From: Diplosphaera chodatii
Taxonomy: Eukaryota; Chlorophyta; Trebouxiophyceae; Prasiolales; Stichococcaceae
Reading direction: 5' to 3'
Length of the DNA stretch: 64,000 nucleotides
Assembly (NCBI GenBank): GCA_032358165.1
Contig: JAALGY010000037.1
Span: 335,001 to 399,000 of the forward strand
Part shown: in pieces, positions 10,285-22,698 of the stretch
Layout: each line of letters starts with the position of its first letter
Position numbering within the stretch: position 1 is the stretch's first letter
Translations under genes and position numbers: made by a program
The notes under the pieces: model-generated
What the model saw: only the letters and a program-made list of their open reading frames with translations
Told to the model about the DNA's origin: nothing
The model's database searches: none

Positions 10285-12594
10285 CTATTCGAGCCAAGCC
10301 ATCAGCATCTGGAGCGCAATCACTGCATGCAGCTGCTGGACTGAGCAGATCTGCTTCTGATCGGCATTGGGCCCCAGCAGCAACTCCCATGTGATTGCTG
10401 CCTGTGGACTGTCTGCGACAGGCATCACAGCCTCAACACTGGCAGATCGCTTCCGCTTCTTGCTGCCCTTCTTGTGCCTGTGTTTGTGTTTCTTGCGCTT
10501 GTCTCTGGCTGGCTCTGGCAGCAGCTGGTGCTGCAGAACACTGGGAAGCTGGCGGTAGGATATGCGGCACAGCTGCAGCAGGTGCTCCAAGTTCGCTGCA
10601 TCCTCGCCGATGTCGTTGTGCAAAAACAGATGCGCGGACAGCTTCTCGGCCAGCAGCAGCCGCATCGACGCTGCTGCGGGCAGATCAGTGGCTTGGCGCT
10701 GCACAGCCCAGAGTGCTGGCAAAGCATCCCGATCTTGCAGAGCTCTCAGGGCTCGCTTTGCCGCCTGTACAGACGCAGTTGGGGACCGTGATTAATCGCA
10801 GAGATGCATTTCCAGTCGGTAATTATCTGGATTCAAAACACAGACATGGCCAGGTGCGCACACATGATTGCACCTGAAGGCTCGCGCTGTCCTCCTGCAG
10901 CCAGTGCCACAGGTCCACTGCCCTGAAGGCCATGGCACACGCCAGGAGGAGGTCGTCAAGGCTGCGCCACTGCGTGCCGAACACGAGGCGCGCAGCCGTC
11001 GCCTCTGCTGTAGCAGTGCCACTGCAATCTCTGCTATCGCTGGCCGACTGCTTGACTGTCTGGCTGAAGGCCGACAGCAGGGCGGGCTCCGGCAGCAGGT
11101 GCATCAGCCGCCGGCACACCGGCGCGTGCGGCGTGCTGCCCAGCCAGTCGCCCACATCTGCCAGCAGCCGCTCAGCCGCTCGCCGGTCTCTGCTGCTGTC
11201 GTTCCTCCTGTCTCTGCCATCGTGCCCTCTGCTGCTGCCAGATCTGCTGCCGCTGCTGGCGTGCAGCAGGTCCAGCAGCTCCTGTGCAAAGACCCTGCTG
11301 TCCAGCCGCACGAGCTGCCCGTCGCGCAGCGTTTGGTGCAGCTCATCAGAAGTCCAAAATCGCGGGCAGTTCCGCAGGAGGCTGTGCACTGTCGCTGGCA
11401 CGTCCAGCTGTGCCCAGTAGTGTGGCGATGCAGCGACGGTCACTGGTGCGTGGGGGTGCGGGCTGCGCCAGGCCAGCAGGTCCCACACTTCGCCTGTGGA
11501 AGTGGCAAGGCCAGGGCAGTCACAAAACGTCGCTGGTCCATGCAGTGACGTTCCGGGCAAGCTGGGGAGCAGGGACAGGAAGCTGACCACGATGCGCCAG
11601 GGCGTAGGAGGTCAGTGCCGCAGCGCCGGCCTCCCCGCCGCCGCTTGCACTGAAGCGGCCGAACCATGTCAGGATGTGCCGCTCACCATTGGTACTCTGA
11701 AACAACCGTTCAAATGCCTGTGCACAGGTCAGCCGTGATGTCAGAGTTGCGTAGTGACTTGGGCACGCTTTCTAAGGAAGGCAGGCCTTGCAGTCATCTT
11801 CCTGTCCACCAGCATCCCTACCTCAATGCGGTAGCGCCACAACAACGCTGTGGCGTTGGCTGGCCGGGACTCACAGAACATGCGCAGCAGCTCCAACCCA
11901 TACAGTGCAGCGGATGGGCTGTCTGAACGTGCCGTTGCATCGTCCTGCAGCGGGCTACACAGCACCCGAGGCCAGTGCTGCGCTGATGGGGCAGGCAGCC
12001 TGGCGACATGGTCGACGGCCCATGTCAAGGCCTCCTGCCTGTTGTTCCGATCCTATGATCAACAGAACTGAAGACGGTCGCGTCACCACATATGGCACTA
12101 ACGGTTGCAGTCCAGCTGATCTTCAAATGTAAATGCAACATGTTATGTGTTGTGGGTTCACCTCCAGCGCCTCCGCTGCGGCAGCATGAAGGGCATCCAG
12201 TTGCTGGCGTCTGGCATCTACATCGGCCTGACTGCATGCTGCGGCGTCATCAGGCTCTCGGAAGTACAGATCGAGGGCCTGCATGCAGCAGGGCTGATCT
12301 TGACCAGCAGTTCAAGCACATGCAAAATGCGCGTGTCAGGCTGGCGCAGCCCGCACTTTCTCTGCTTGCCAACCGCGGATCGGTCGTCAGTGTGTACGCA
12401 GCCACCGATTCACACGCGCTGAGACGCATGTTGCGAACGCAAAGATCAAACACAGCTTCGGGGTAGCATTCGTGGCTGCCCTGCTGTCATCAGCCACCAG
12501 CCCACCACCCTATGATCTGGTTAGTGCTCACTTCACCATTGGCAGCTCAACCCCCAACGTGTCTTTCAGCTGCTTAATTGTCTGTCGGTAGCGA
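10285..12594 (-). CDS. unknown large helical protein with basic nuclear-type tail
   Basis: Minus-strand exons join in phase from about 12480 to the stop at 10285. Landmarks are EAVFDLCVRNMRLSACES, ALDLYFREPDDAAAC, EALTWAVDHVARLP, AFERLFQSTNGERHILTWF and a large exon from about 11503 to 10876 with WTSDELHQTLRDGQLVRLD and RVFAQELLDLLHASS. The final exon (10764-10285) carries LRALQDRDALPALWAVQRQ and a strongly basic KRKKHKHRHKKGSKKRKRS stretch, a good nuclear/nucleolar localisation signal. The Leu-rich helices suggest an alpha-solenoid. I do not recognise the family. An upstream exon near 12594-12535 (RQTIKQLKDTLGVELPM) may start the protein, or the ATG just before its donor may. That places the 5' end within about 75 bases of the PSB28 start. 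Confidence 0.65.
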
Positions 12595-12666
12595 GCAAGA
12601 ACAGGCTACTCTACACTCGGGGTTACAGCAGCCCCCAGGCAGAATTTTCCAGGACCTCACATCATC

Positions 12667-14070
12667 ATGATGTCCTGTGCACACATGCAGTCCAGCGGCC
12701 TGCTGCCCCACAGGCGCTTCGCAGGTGATACTAGGCATCCATCTGAACCATATAGTGGAGCTCAATCTGCATGCTGTGCCCTCTCGCAGTGTGCCGCCTG
12801 TGTAGTTTGCTGGTTTGCTGCACCGCTGCCATCGCGGTGGACATGTCCCTCACGGACCCGATACACACGTGCTGCAGGGACAGCAGTGCGTCAGCAGCGG
12901 TGCGTAGCAGCCCGTCCGCAGCGGTGTCAGATGCGGCGCAGCGTCATGGTTGCCGCCGACACAGCACTGGAGGTGTGCCTTCCGGCATGATGATCATGTA
13001 CTGCTCGGAGACCAGCAGCATGACCGGCGACCAAAACCTGCACAGAGCGTCTCTTCAGACTGGGATCTTGTTGCCAAGCAGGGTGCCGTCAGTCATTCGC
13101 ACTGAGTTCTCTTAAATGCTCCTTTGCAGTTCATTCGTGGCATCTCGGAGCCGACGGTCCCGGATGTGAAGTTGACACGGGCAAAGGACGGCTCCTCCGG
13201 CACCGCCACCTTCGTGTTCTCGGAGCCCAGCGTTTTCGAGGCCAGCGAGGACCTGGGCGACATCACGGGGCTGTACATGCGGGACGCTGAGGGCGAGCTG
13301 TCCACCGTCGATGTGCAGGTACATCTGCCATGCCCACATTCATAACCTCCACATTCATCGCACCACAGTGGCATGCCCTGACTTGGTGTTTGATTTGTTG
13401 CGGATGCACCTCCACACTCCTTGATCACATCCAGTCGCAACTGCAGGCAAAGTTTGTGAATGGGAAGCCAGACCGTATCGAGGCGCGGTACATCATGCGC
13501 AGCAGCCTGGAGTGGGATCGTTTCATGGTGAGTGATGGCGGTGCTGCTGTCCCTTGCTTTGTAAACGGCAGCCTGATCTGAGCTGATCACCCGATCAGCT
13601 TTTCACAATTGCACACTGTCAGCTACGAGGTGTACTGGCACATGAGTCATCTAGCGTCAGCTGTTGGCTGACCTTGCAGCGCTTCATGGAGCGGTATGCC
13701 GAGGAGAAGGAGCTGGGCTTCTCAAAGGTGACCACATGCCCTAGAAATGTGCACTCTGTTGTGCTGCATGTGGTTCAACCCGTCACCGTGTCGTCAAACA
13801 GGTGGGAAGGTCAGACTGCTGTGTGCATGTGCAGAGCTAAACGTGTGATCCCGCAGTCTGACAAGCCGGCGTTGCTCAGCAGGGTGGCTGCAGCATATGT
13901 GTCAGCACACCCCGGCAGTTTCTGTCAGCATGCCCTGGGCTTCACTTACACTCCTATCTATTGACTTGTGGCTCGCAGTTCGCAGACTAATACCAATTTT
14001 GGCACCCATTGCACGTGCTGCGCACCAGTTTTGGTCACTTCCACGACTCGTATGTTTTCAGGACGCCTAG
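12667..14070 (+). CDS. PSB28: photosystem II assembly factor Psb28, nuclear-encoded
   Basis: Exons 12667-12724, 12878-12972, 13130-13318, 13447-13527, 13680-13727 and a proposed 14062-14070 join in phase to about 159 residues. The first two exons encode a plastid transit peptide ([13 protein letters not shown], many Arg, then [13 protein letters not shown]). The mature part matches Psb28 closely: [71 protein letters not shown] and LGFSK. Psb28 binds PSII assembly intermediates, near CP47 and cytochrome b559 in cyanobacteria. The last exon supplies only Asp-Ala-stop; an alternative acceptor near 13857 would give a longer tail, so the C-terminus is the least certain part. Confidence 0.95.
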
Positions 14071-14288
14071 TCAGCCTGTACAAGCTGACGTGCCAAGGCA
14101 ACGAGCGTCGGGACATAACACCCGTGCACACGCGAATCACACATGCGCAAACTACAGCAGCAAAACCTCACAGTCACGTGGCCATATGCTGGCAAGCCCA
14201 GCGGCTTGTTGAATCTAATCACACAAACCACACTGTCTACACCCTGACGTTCAGTCACGCTCCAAACGCCCTAATTTGCAGCTATCCT

Positions 14289-16380
14289 CTACAGCTTCAA
14301 GAAGAGGTGGCTCAACGACCCGGACTCCAGTTGCATGAGGATTGCCGCGCCAACCACTGCAGCGAATGTGGAGGCAGACAGAAGCGCTGCCGTTGTCAAT
14401 GGCTTGTCCTTCAACCATTTGCCCCTGGGCCCTCGGCCTGCAATGCAAGACAGCGCAAATCAGGGTAAGCACAAGCATAAAAGACCTGAATCCATGCCGC
14501 CTGCCCCTTATGACGAACATGTGCATGCAACCTGCTCACCCATGCGCCGCGGCTGCTCTGGCACCCACCAATGGTCATCGCGCAGCTCTGCTGCAGGCGC
14601 AACTGACCTGGCCAAAGCAGAACGTGGTGCATGAGGCATGAAGCAATGCTGGTCACCAAAAACTGCTTGCTCTGCCTGCTGCACAGGGTGACATCAGATG
14701 CAAAGGCATTGGTGTGACTCATGCCGCATGTCGCACCATTGCAGCTGGAAGCGCCCGCTGTGCAGCAGCTGTTCAGGCGGGCACAGCTTGAACAGTGCCA
14801 CAGCGTGCACAGCAAGGTCCTCTGTCGACAGCACCCCCAAAATGGAAAGCTTGCTCAATGCCGAGTGCATCTCAGCGTCATCAGCTCCCACCGCCAGCAG
14901 CTTTTCCCGCGATGCCTGGGCATTCACAAAAGGGGTACTGGAACAGATGACTTCCGTGAATGCTGTTCGTATCTATGTGCGTAAGCTGGGGGACCGATAG
15001 CAGTAGACATGGGTGGTGCCACTGCTCTGTGACAGCATGGTGGGCATGACAAGCTAACTGCACACAATCAGCAAGCGTAGCCCAGTGCTCTATCGACACT
15101 CACCTTCATGGCAGCGGCACCAACATACAGCGGCATGAGGGGGTGCGAAGCCATGAACAAGTCGAAGAGGCGGGCGATCTGCGGCAGGCTCTGCACCTCG
15201 TGTGCAAACCAGGTGATGTACCAGCTCAGGGCGAAGTATGGGAGGACCCCCGCCTTCAGTATGTACTGCGCCAGTGCCTCATCGGCCTGTGGCATCAGGA
15301 CGGTATGACTTTGTGTCGTGCAGTCAAGTGCTGGATATGTTCTGTCCACTACTGCTGGTCTGTGGCCATACACATAGCAATGAAACAACAGAGCGCATTG
15401 GATGGAGAGCCGTCGACAGCACACATGCTGCAAGATGTGTACGACCATTGGCAGCTGCTCCAGTATAGCATCCAACGATGGCCTGTACCCCGCACACGAC
15501 ATCTCAGCACGTTCCACAGCAGACCTGCAGTGCCATTGACGATAGGCCAACCACCTACACATACACTACCTGGTGCAGTCCCGCAGCTGACATGTGGTCA
15601 AGTGCACCAACAGGCAATATGCCATGCCTTCGCCCACAGTCATGAGCAGCACAGACGCGATGTCGTGCAGGCCCTGCACATGAAAGCAGACTGGGCTTGG
15701 TGTGACCCAATCTAATGTGTGCATACACTCGGCTCTGACCAGTGGAAGGCATGCTGCAGCACACCTGATAGTAATGCACATCGCCACCAGACCGGGTTAC
15801 GACTGCTGTTAGCAGCCGCTTGAGCGCTGCTCGCTTTTCGTCACGCTGCTCATCTGACCAACCGACTGTGTATGCCCACAGCGACCGCTCAACATCAACC
15901 TTGACCACCTGCGAGTGCCAAACCAATGAGAATACACCAGTGATTGTGTTAGTAAGAAACCGGCGCTCAGATTCGTCGCATGCACTTACAGTCCACGAGT
16001 TGCACGTTGCCGGCATCAACCTGGGTGTCACGATGGGTGCCCGCAGCAATGGTAGTGTATGTTGGTCCGTCGTCGTCTGACGCAGCATTGATGCCCAAGA
16101 GCAGCGGCCAGACACGCCGGCGCAGGTGGCTGTTGACAAGGCCCCGGACGGCAGCAAGCTTCCTGAGCTGTGCAAGGTCGACCTGCATCCACGGTGACCA
16201 GCACGGCATGGCGCTTTGCCATCCAATGCCCGACCATCCCACGATGCAGCCCTCATGACGTGCACATGAACTTACCGGCGATTTCGACAACACTTCGTTA
16301 ACGATTTGTACAGTCTCCAAGTCACGAGCCCTTTCAGGTGGCGGAGCATGCGGTTTGCTGCGCCTGTGCCTCTTTGGCAT
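14289..16380 (-). CDS. TBC1D20: TBC1D20-like Rab GTPase-activating protein
   Basis: Nine exons join in phase to 391 residues: 16380-16276, 16182-15997, 15908-15765, 15673-15570, 15482-15425, 15286-15104, 14915-14737, 14607-14540 and 14437-14289. The TBC domain shows the catalytic arginine finger in VKVDVERSL (IxxDxxR) and the glutamine finger in HYYQGLHDI (YxQ). TBC1D20-type signatures follow: TCQLRDCTR, YFALSWYITWFAHEV and FDLFMASHPLMPLYVGAA. The last exon encodes a C-terminal hydrophobic helix (LLSASTFAAVVGAAILM), matching the tail anchor of TBC1D20. The family inactivates Rab1/Ypt1-type GTPases at the ER and early secretory pathway. Confidence 0.93.
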
Positions 16381-16726
16381 TTTGCTTGCAACTCATGCTT
16401 TGAGCACTGATGCAGCGGCTTCAGTTATTCTCCTCGCAAATTTGGCTCACTGGGTTGTCGACATTATTCGAAGCTTGGTAGGTGTGGACTGCGGAAGCTG
16501 CTGTGGTTCGACTCATCTTGGATGCTGCTTCTTACAAAGTATCGCGCATGATGCGATGTCGCAACAGGAGCATGGACCGTATAGTTTGCGGACAACTACA
16601 CTACGCGACATGCGTACTGCTGTGGCACACGAGCGTTCAAGGCAGGAATTTCGTGCGATGCAAATGGGCACCCTGGAGCAGATCAGCAGCTGCTGTCGAG
16701 ATGAGCAGCAGAATGTCTTACCGGCA

Positions 16727-18905
16727 TCATTCAGCTGCTGGTGAAGTCCGCAGCCGTTTCGCTGGTGGATGGTGTAGCTCTAGGTCTGCGGCACCATTCT
16801 GGGCTGCTTCTGCTGGCTGCTGGGCTACATCACTGCTGCTGCTGGCAACTGCAACAGCCTGCGGCAAGCGGAAGCTGACGCAGAGCATCCTCTTGTTTGG
16901 CGCCACCTCCCGCACAAAGTGTATCCTGGGCTCTCCCTCCAGAGGGGCACCCAGTGCATCCTCAACTCTGTGCCGGACGCCTGCATGCAAGTACGTCAGC
17001 ATGAGCGCCAGGTGAAACACGGACATCGGGCATCTGCAAGAACCGCCACAGTGCAAATGTGCGCACCAGCATCGTCCTCATCGCCTTTGGAAAATGTGTA
17101 GACGTTCACGTGGGGCAAGTGGCCCTGCCATCTAGTGTCAGTGCAGGCTCCCCGGAAGGCATCGAGGAAAGACACCGCTGACGCTGGTAGGTTCATGACG
17201 ACCTGGCTGTAGAGCGGGCCACCCGCTGCAGATGCAGACCAGAAATCTTTCTGCCGTATGGCATGCTGTATAGGTGCATTGCACGTGGCGACAACTTGAC
17301 ACGAGCACAAGGTGCTGAAGCTGGCGCACATGTGCTGAATCTCCGAATGAATTCTCTGCCGTCCTCATTATACATCTCTATGCGGTCACCAACCTGCGCA
17401 TGGTAGCAGTCTCACCGCACAGCAGTGTGCTCAGTAAGGATATGCGGGAGAATCGATTTCCTGGTTGACGATGCATTTCTGATCGATTACCTTGTTGATT
17501 CGTACATTCTCTTTGAGGTAGTGGTAGCTATCAGGATTGAGGTCATTTGCATATACCTGCAGAAACAGTCAAGGGTTGATGGTCATGCAGGCTATAATCT
17601 CCTATGCACTTAATGGTATGTCACATGCTGGATGTACCTTGCAGCCGCGCTGTGCTGCTGGCACAGCAAATGGCCCAATGCCAGCCATGACGTCCAGGAT
17701 GATGTCTGATGGCCTGAAGGTCTGCACCAGGCGCAGGTGCTCGTGCTCCAGCCGAGAGTTCCAGTACACCTTGTGTGCAAAATTGCATCGGATCAGTGGA
17801 CCGCCAGCAACAGCCTCGTGTGATGTCAGCAGCGGTGAGTTGGGGGTGTCCACATCAGGAACTGAGTTCCAGAGGCAATTGCTACCTTCGAGAAATCCAG
17901 CTTGAAGCGCGCCTTGTGCTGCACCACCTCTGTCTCTGTTTGCGCGTCTCCAGCAATGACTTCCATCTGGAACACCCTATAATCGTTTGTGATTGTGCCC
18001 ACCTGCAACAGATGGGGCCTCATCCTTGCAACAGGGCCTGCACTTCGTCCCGGCACAGGTACAAACGCGCCAGATCTGGCACAGACCTTGTTGACCACGG
18101 TGCGGATGTTGAGGTTCTTGTCCAGGATGACTTGGCCGATCAGGTGCTTGAAGGGGATGAGCTCGTCGCGTATGTTGAGGTGAGCAACGTGGCCGACCGT
18201 CTCAAAGCTGCTGGGCACATCTGACCCCTCGGGCAGCAGCCTCTGCAGGACAGGATGCATGCTCCAATCAAGGCTGCTGCAGGGCATTATCATGCGCCGA
18301 CAACCTGCCACTCCATGGCCGCATACAGCAATACGTGCCAGTATTCACCCTCAGTATGTGGTCTGCCGGCCAGTACTGGTAGTCCAGCACCAGCGGGTGA
18401 TCCACGACTTCCAGGCCGTCCTGGCGCACCAGCTGCCTCAGGTGGTCCGGTAAACCCTCCAGGTCTGCATGGCTTGAGACAGGCAGCGAATAGGTAAACC
18501 AAAGCGCACGCCGCTGCTAGCTCGGGTTCGGATGCGGGCAAGGCCACAGCGACAGCTGGCCCGAAGTGCCGACAGATGTGGGTCTTACCGGGACCAGTGA
18601 CATCCTCATGCAGCAGCAGCAGCCGCTTTGAGGTATCCGTGTCATCTCGTACAACTGCCTTCATACGTGTGCGGTGCAGTATGTGCCTGCAGCAGGTGCC
18701 GAAGGATGAGAGTCACGGCACCACCGGGTGAATATGCCTGTACACGCCATGCAGCGAGCCAATGAGCCGCCCTGCCGCACCCTTGCATGGCCTGCATGTA
18801 CTGGTGGCATTGGCAAGCGTCCAACCGCAGCGCCTTCAGGTGCAGAGTGCTGGTGAACTGGTCACGATCCAGCTGCGGCACATCTTGCGGCTCTGCAGCC
18901 GTCAT
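16727..18905 (-). CDS. TRM5: tRNA (guanine37-N1)-methyltransferase TRM5
   Basis: Minus-strand exons in family order: [17 protein letters not shown] (18905 downward), [19 protein letters not shown] (about 18660), [20 protein letters not shown] (18450), [19 protein letters not shown] and [16 protein letters not shown] (18215-18090), [14 protein letters not shown] (17940), then the SAM-binding motif [16 protein letters not shown] (17700). [20 protein letters not shown] follows at 17550, the catalytic motif [16 protein letters not shown] at 17200, and [14 protein letters not shown] near 16900. The stop is at 16727. TRM5 makes m1G37 beside the anticodon, needed for reading-frame maintenance. The start MTAAEPQD is chosen at 18905; the same frame stays open upstream to about 19187, so an N-terminal organelle-targeting extension is possible. 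Confidence 0.95.
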
Positions 18906-19551
18906 GCCCCTGCACGATGGCAGTGGGGCGATGCCGCAATGGCGCCGCAGCCAGCGGCTGCCGCACGGCCTCGGCACCCGAGGTGCCTGATCTGCTTGCC
19001 GTGCTGACGGCTGCAGCAAGGTGGTCGCGCTTCTCGCGGCAGCCTGGCAGGGATGCAGCCTGATCGCCAGCTGTCGGCAGAGGTGCCAGCTATGCTTTTG
19101 CAGCATCACATTGGCAGCGCCAGCATCTGTTTCGCGTTGAGAACAGCGTGCACTGCGACTTGCACATCCTTGTCTGCTCAGCAACACGGTTTCTGCAGCA
19201 GCTGAGACAGTTTTGCACGCAAAATGTACTCGCTTGCATCATGTTGAGCCAAGCTGCCAAGCTGGCATGATGCACAGTCATCATGCATCATTGCATCTGG
19301 CTTTGATTGATCAACAATGTCATAACAGTGTTGCACTCTGCTTTGCATAGCAAGCTCGTCAGTGTGCATGACTTGCGCTCGCAATGCATCTCTGCATCAA
19401 TGCTGCATGATCGATGTGCGCATCTGAGCGACGTACAATTGCATTGCACCGCTGCAATGTAACCCGTGCGGCAGCAGAATCAAGGATATTGGTGTAAGCT
19501 ACAGAGAGCGACATCGATAGCCTGCATCACGCTGAATAATGCCATGCTGAA
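18906..19551. promoter_or_regulatory. divergent promoter interval, TRM5 / NAGS
   Basis: About 650 bases between opposed start codons. The stretch 19180-19450 is A/T-richer, with many gcat/tgca words; I can assign no named element. A TRM5 N-terminal extension could occupy its left part. Confidence 0.4.
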
Positions 19552-22515
19552 ATGGCGTGTTCATCCGTCCTGCGCCGATTACATGGCAGCATTCCTCTGC
19601 AACCCCAGCAGCCCCCAGCATGGCACAAGCTCATGGCAGCTGTGCACCAGCATCAGCGTGCAAGATATGCAAGCTCTCAGAAATGGCGCAGCGCCAGTCA
19701 TGCGGTCGCACGAGCGGCTGCTGCGGAGCATGTGCAGGCCAGCCTCGGGAAGCCAAGCTTCGTGGAAGTCCTGCGCGGCGCAGCTCCGTATGTGCAGAGC
19801 CACCGCAACAGCACGTGCGTGGTGTGCCTGCCGTCAGAGGTGAGCGCCTGCACATGGCCGTGCATACGCAGGCGCAGGTGGACGGGGTGTACAAGGCAAC
19901 CACTGGTAACCGGTGTGGCGCATGTGCAGGTCATGATCGAGAAGCAGCTGCTGAACTCGGTGCTGGCAGACCTCGTGCTGCTGCACAGTGAGCTTCGAGC
20001 CTGCGACTATGTGCACCTTGATCTGCGAGCTGATGCCTCTGCCTTGGGTTGCCGCTTGCTCCCACAATAGCACAGCGTTGGTCGTCCCTCTGCAGACATG
20101 AATGTGCGGTTGGTGCTGGTGCTGGGCGTGCGGCTGCAGATGGACGGGCTGCTGGCGGCGCGGGGCATCGCGCCGCAGTACGTGGGTGGCTACAGGGTCA
20201 CGGACATGGAGGTGATGACGGCGGCCGCGGAGGCGACCGGCGCCGCCCGCGTCGAAGTGGAGGCCGCCCTGTCCAAGGTGTCCGCCTCTCTGTGTCGCTG
20301 CAGCGTGGCGTCACATTCACGACGAGGTGGAGCGCACCAAGTGTGGTTGTCGCCAGCCGTGTCTGCTTTGTGCAGGCGCTCTCAACCCAGGTGCTGCGCC
20401 GACATAACCGCAGCAGCGCCGGCGTGCGGCGTGGGCCGCCTGTGGAGGTAGGGTTGGAAGCAGCATGGTCCAGCACTGTACCGTGACTGCTGGTCAGTGC
20501 ATGCTGTCTGATGTGGACTAGCGTGCTGGACTGGGGTGGGACAGCAGGGTGCTTGCAGCGCCACATCCAGGCGGGGACTAGTGTTCCAGTGCATCCTGTG
20601 CAGGCGGTCTATGGCAACTGGGTGAATGGCAAGCGCCGTGGTGTGGTGGAGGGAGTCGACTATGTGTACACCGGCAGGGTCAGGTCGCTGAACACTGAGA
20701 GCATCAACTCGCAGCTGCAGTCTGGCAACATCGTGCTGCTCACCAGCATGGCCTACAGCCTTGCGGGTGAGCTGGCGGTTGCAGTGTGTATGTGATAGGT
20801 TGGTGAGGGTCGCGTGTTGGAGTGTGTGCAGTGTACACCTCTTACCGCACGAGCGTGTGGACGTAGGTGAGGTGCTGAACTGCAATGTGTATGACATTGC
20901 AACACACGCAGCGGTGGAGCTGGCAGCAGACAAGTTCATCGTTATGACCGCAGATGATCTGCAGGTGTGGAAACTGAACTGCCCTGTTGCCGCAAGTGTT
21001 ATTGTAATTACAACAAGCACGCTAGAATGCCAAGCAGCTGTGTGAATTCACAGACTGAACTGACCTCCAAGTCACCACCAACAGCTGCCCTGTTGCATTG
21101 CAGGCGTCAGGCGTGCCACCCTGGCTACCTCTCAACGACGCCATTCACCTTCTGCGCGAGGACCCTGCAACAGACAGCTTGGCAACCTATCCAGACGTCT
21201 CTGCTCAAGGTGGTCCGTCACATCCGTGCATACTTGGAAGGCATTATATCTGCAGCATAGCATGAAAGGTCGCATTTGGAACGGTGGCACGACAATTTCA
21301 AGTCTTGTGGCAGGGGGGTTCCCCAACTCGCTGACAGCAGCCGTCCGTGCGTGCAAGCATGGCGTCAAGCGCACGCATGTCATCTACGCACGCACGCCGG
21401 GCGCGCTTCTGGTGGAGCTGTATTCACGTGACGGCCTGGGCGTCATGGTGTCAGGTGTGCCTCTGCATCATCAGCAGCGGCCTGTCACTGTGTGCTGCTG
21501 GCTTGGCACACGTCTGGGATAGAGGGTTTTAGAGACAGGATGTGGCAGCAGGTGGTACTTGACCACTCGAGATGCCCAGTCTGCATTACGCAGGCGACTT
21601 CTTCGAGGGTATCAGGGCGGCAGGCCCACAGGACTTGTCGGGCATCAAGCGGCTGTACCAGTCGCTGACGCTGGATCTGGGCCTCATGCTTAACAGCCTG
21701 TCCGACGATGACTTCGCGTCGCCGCTGTCGCGCATCTTCGTCATTGAGCGGGAGGGGCAGGTGGGGTGGAGCCAAGCGAGGAGCAACACTAATCACGTCG
21801 GCTGTGTGCATGCATGCGATTGGGCACCTGGTTGGTGCCAAAACCCGAGTGCAATCAATATATGTCTTTCAGGTGTTGGGCTGTGCGGTCATGGACTTTG
21901 TCGGCGAGGCAGAGGAGGACGGCTTGCCCTGCGCCGAGCTGACAGCGTTCTGTGTGCACCCCGCATACCGGGGCGCTGGCCGCACCGACAGCCTGCTCGT
22001 AAGTTGTCCCATCTCGCTGCAGTCCTGATGCACAGCAGCGCCCTCGCCGTATCATTTGTCGCCCGACTTTGCATGGAGGACACGAGGAGCTCCTCATGCT
22101 TCCTTCTCGCCGTAGGACTATGTGGAACAGACAGCACGGGAGGAGTGCATACGTCGCCTCTTCTTCCTGTCAGGGCCAGCCATTCTGTCGTCACCCGACT
22201 GGTTCCTCGAGCGCAGCTTCGAGGTGCGGTTGCTGACACAGGCAAACGCTGCATTCTCGGGAGCCGCAGCCTACGATGCTCTGCTGCAGTTGGCAAGAAT
22301 CACATGCATGCACGGGTTTGTGAGCGTGTGATGAACTAAATTGGTGGTTACTGCGACAGGACGCCGGGCCAGCGCAGGCAAATGCGGGCCTCATGCCCAG
22401 CTGCCGGGCTGCCGAGGTCGACCCTGGTCAGAGCTCGAGGCTGTTTTGCAAGGATATCCAACCCCCGGATGACGTCTCCTGCAGCGTCCCCGTGGGCAAG
22501 CGGATTGGTTTCTAG
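19552..22515 (+). CDS. NAGS: N-acetylglutamate synthase (amino-acid kinase plus GNAT)
   Basis: Twelve exons join in phase to 569 residues: 19552-19839, 19930-19987, 20096-20277, 20376-20447, 20604-20766, 20867-20964, 21104-21209, 21269-21454, 21594-21760, 21873-21998, 22116-22223 and 22360-22515. After an Arg/Ala-rich targeting region the amino-acid-kinase-like domain begins at FVEVLRGAAPYVQSHR. It includes NVRLVLVLGVRLQMDGLLA, GIAPQYVGGYRVTD, RRGVVEGVDYVYTGRV and the domain end THVIYARTPGALLVELYS. The acetyltransferase (GNAT) domain follows, with LTAFCVHPAYRGAGRTDSLL and RRLFFLSGP. The enzyme transfers acetyl from acetyl-CoA to glutamate, the first step of arginine synthesis, normally in the plastid in green plants. 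The kinase-like domain usually carries arginine feedback control. Confidence 0.95.
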
Positions 22516-22698
22516 GCTCCGAACTGCAGAGCCTGCAGCATGCCCATGGTGAAACAATGCCAAGCATAGGGTCGTCTTCGCTTCAGAATGTTGTTTTGAA
22601 CGTTTGTTGCTGAGGAACAGCATGCCTACACACTGTTGATGCTGCTTCCATAACCTTTGACAACTAATTATCGTGCTGCTTAAGTAGCTGTGTGAGTG
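22516..22698. other. short convergent intergenic interval
   Basis: Lies between the NAGS stop and the PCGF-like stop. It should hold both 3' UTRs. Nothing else seen. Confidence 0.5.
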
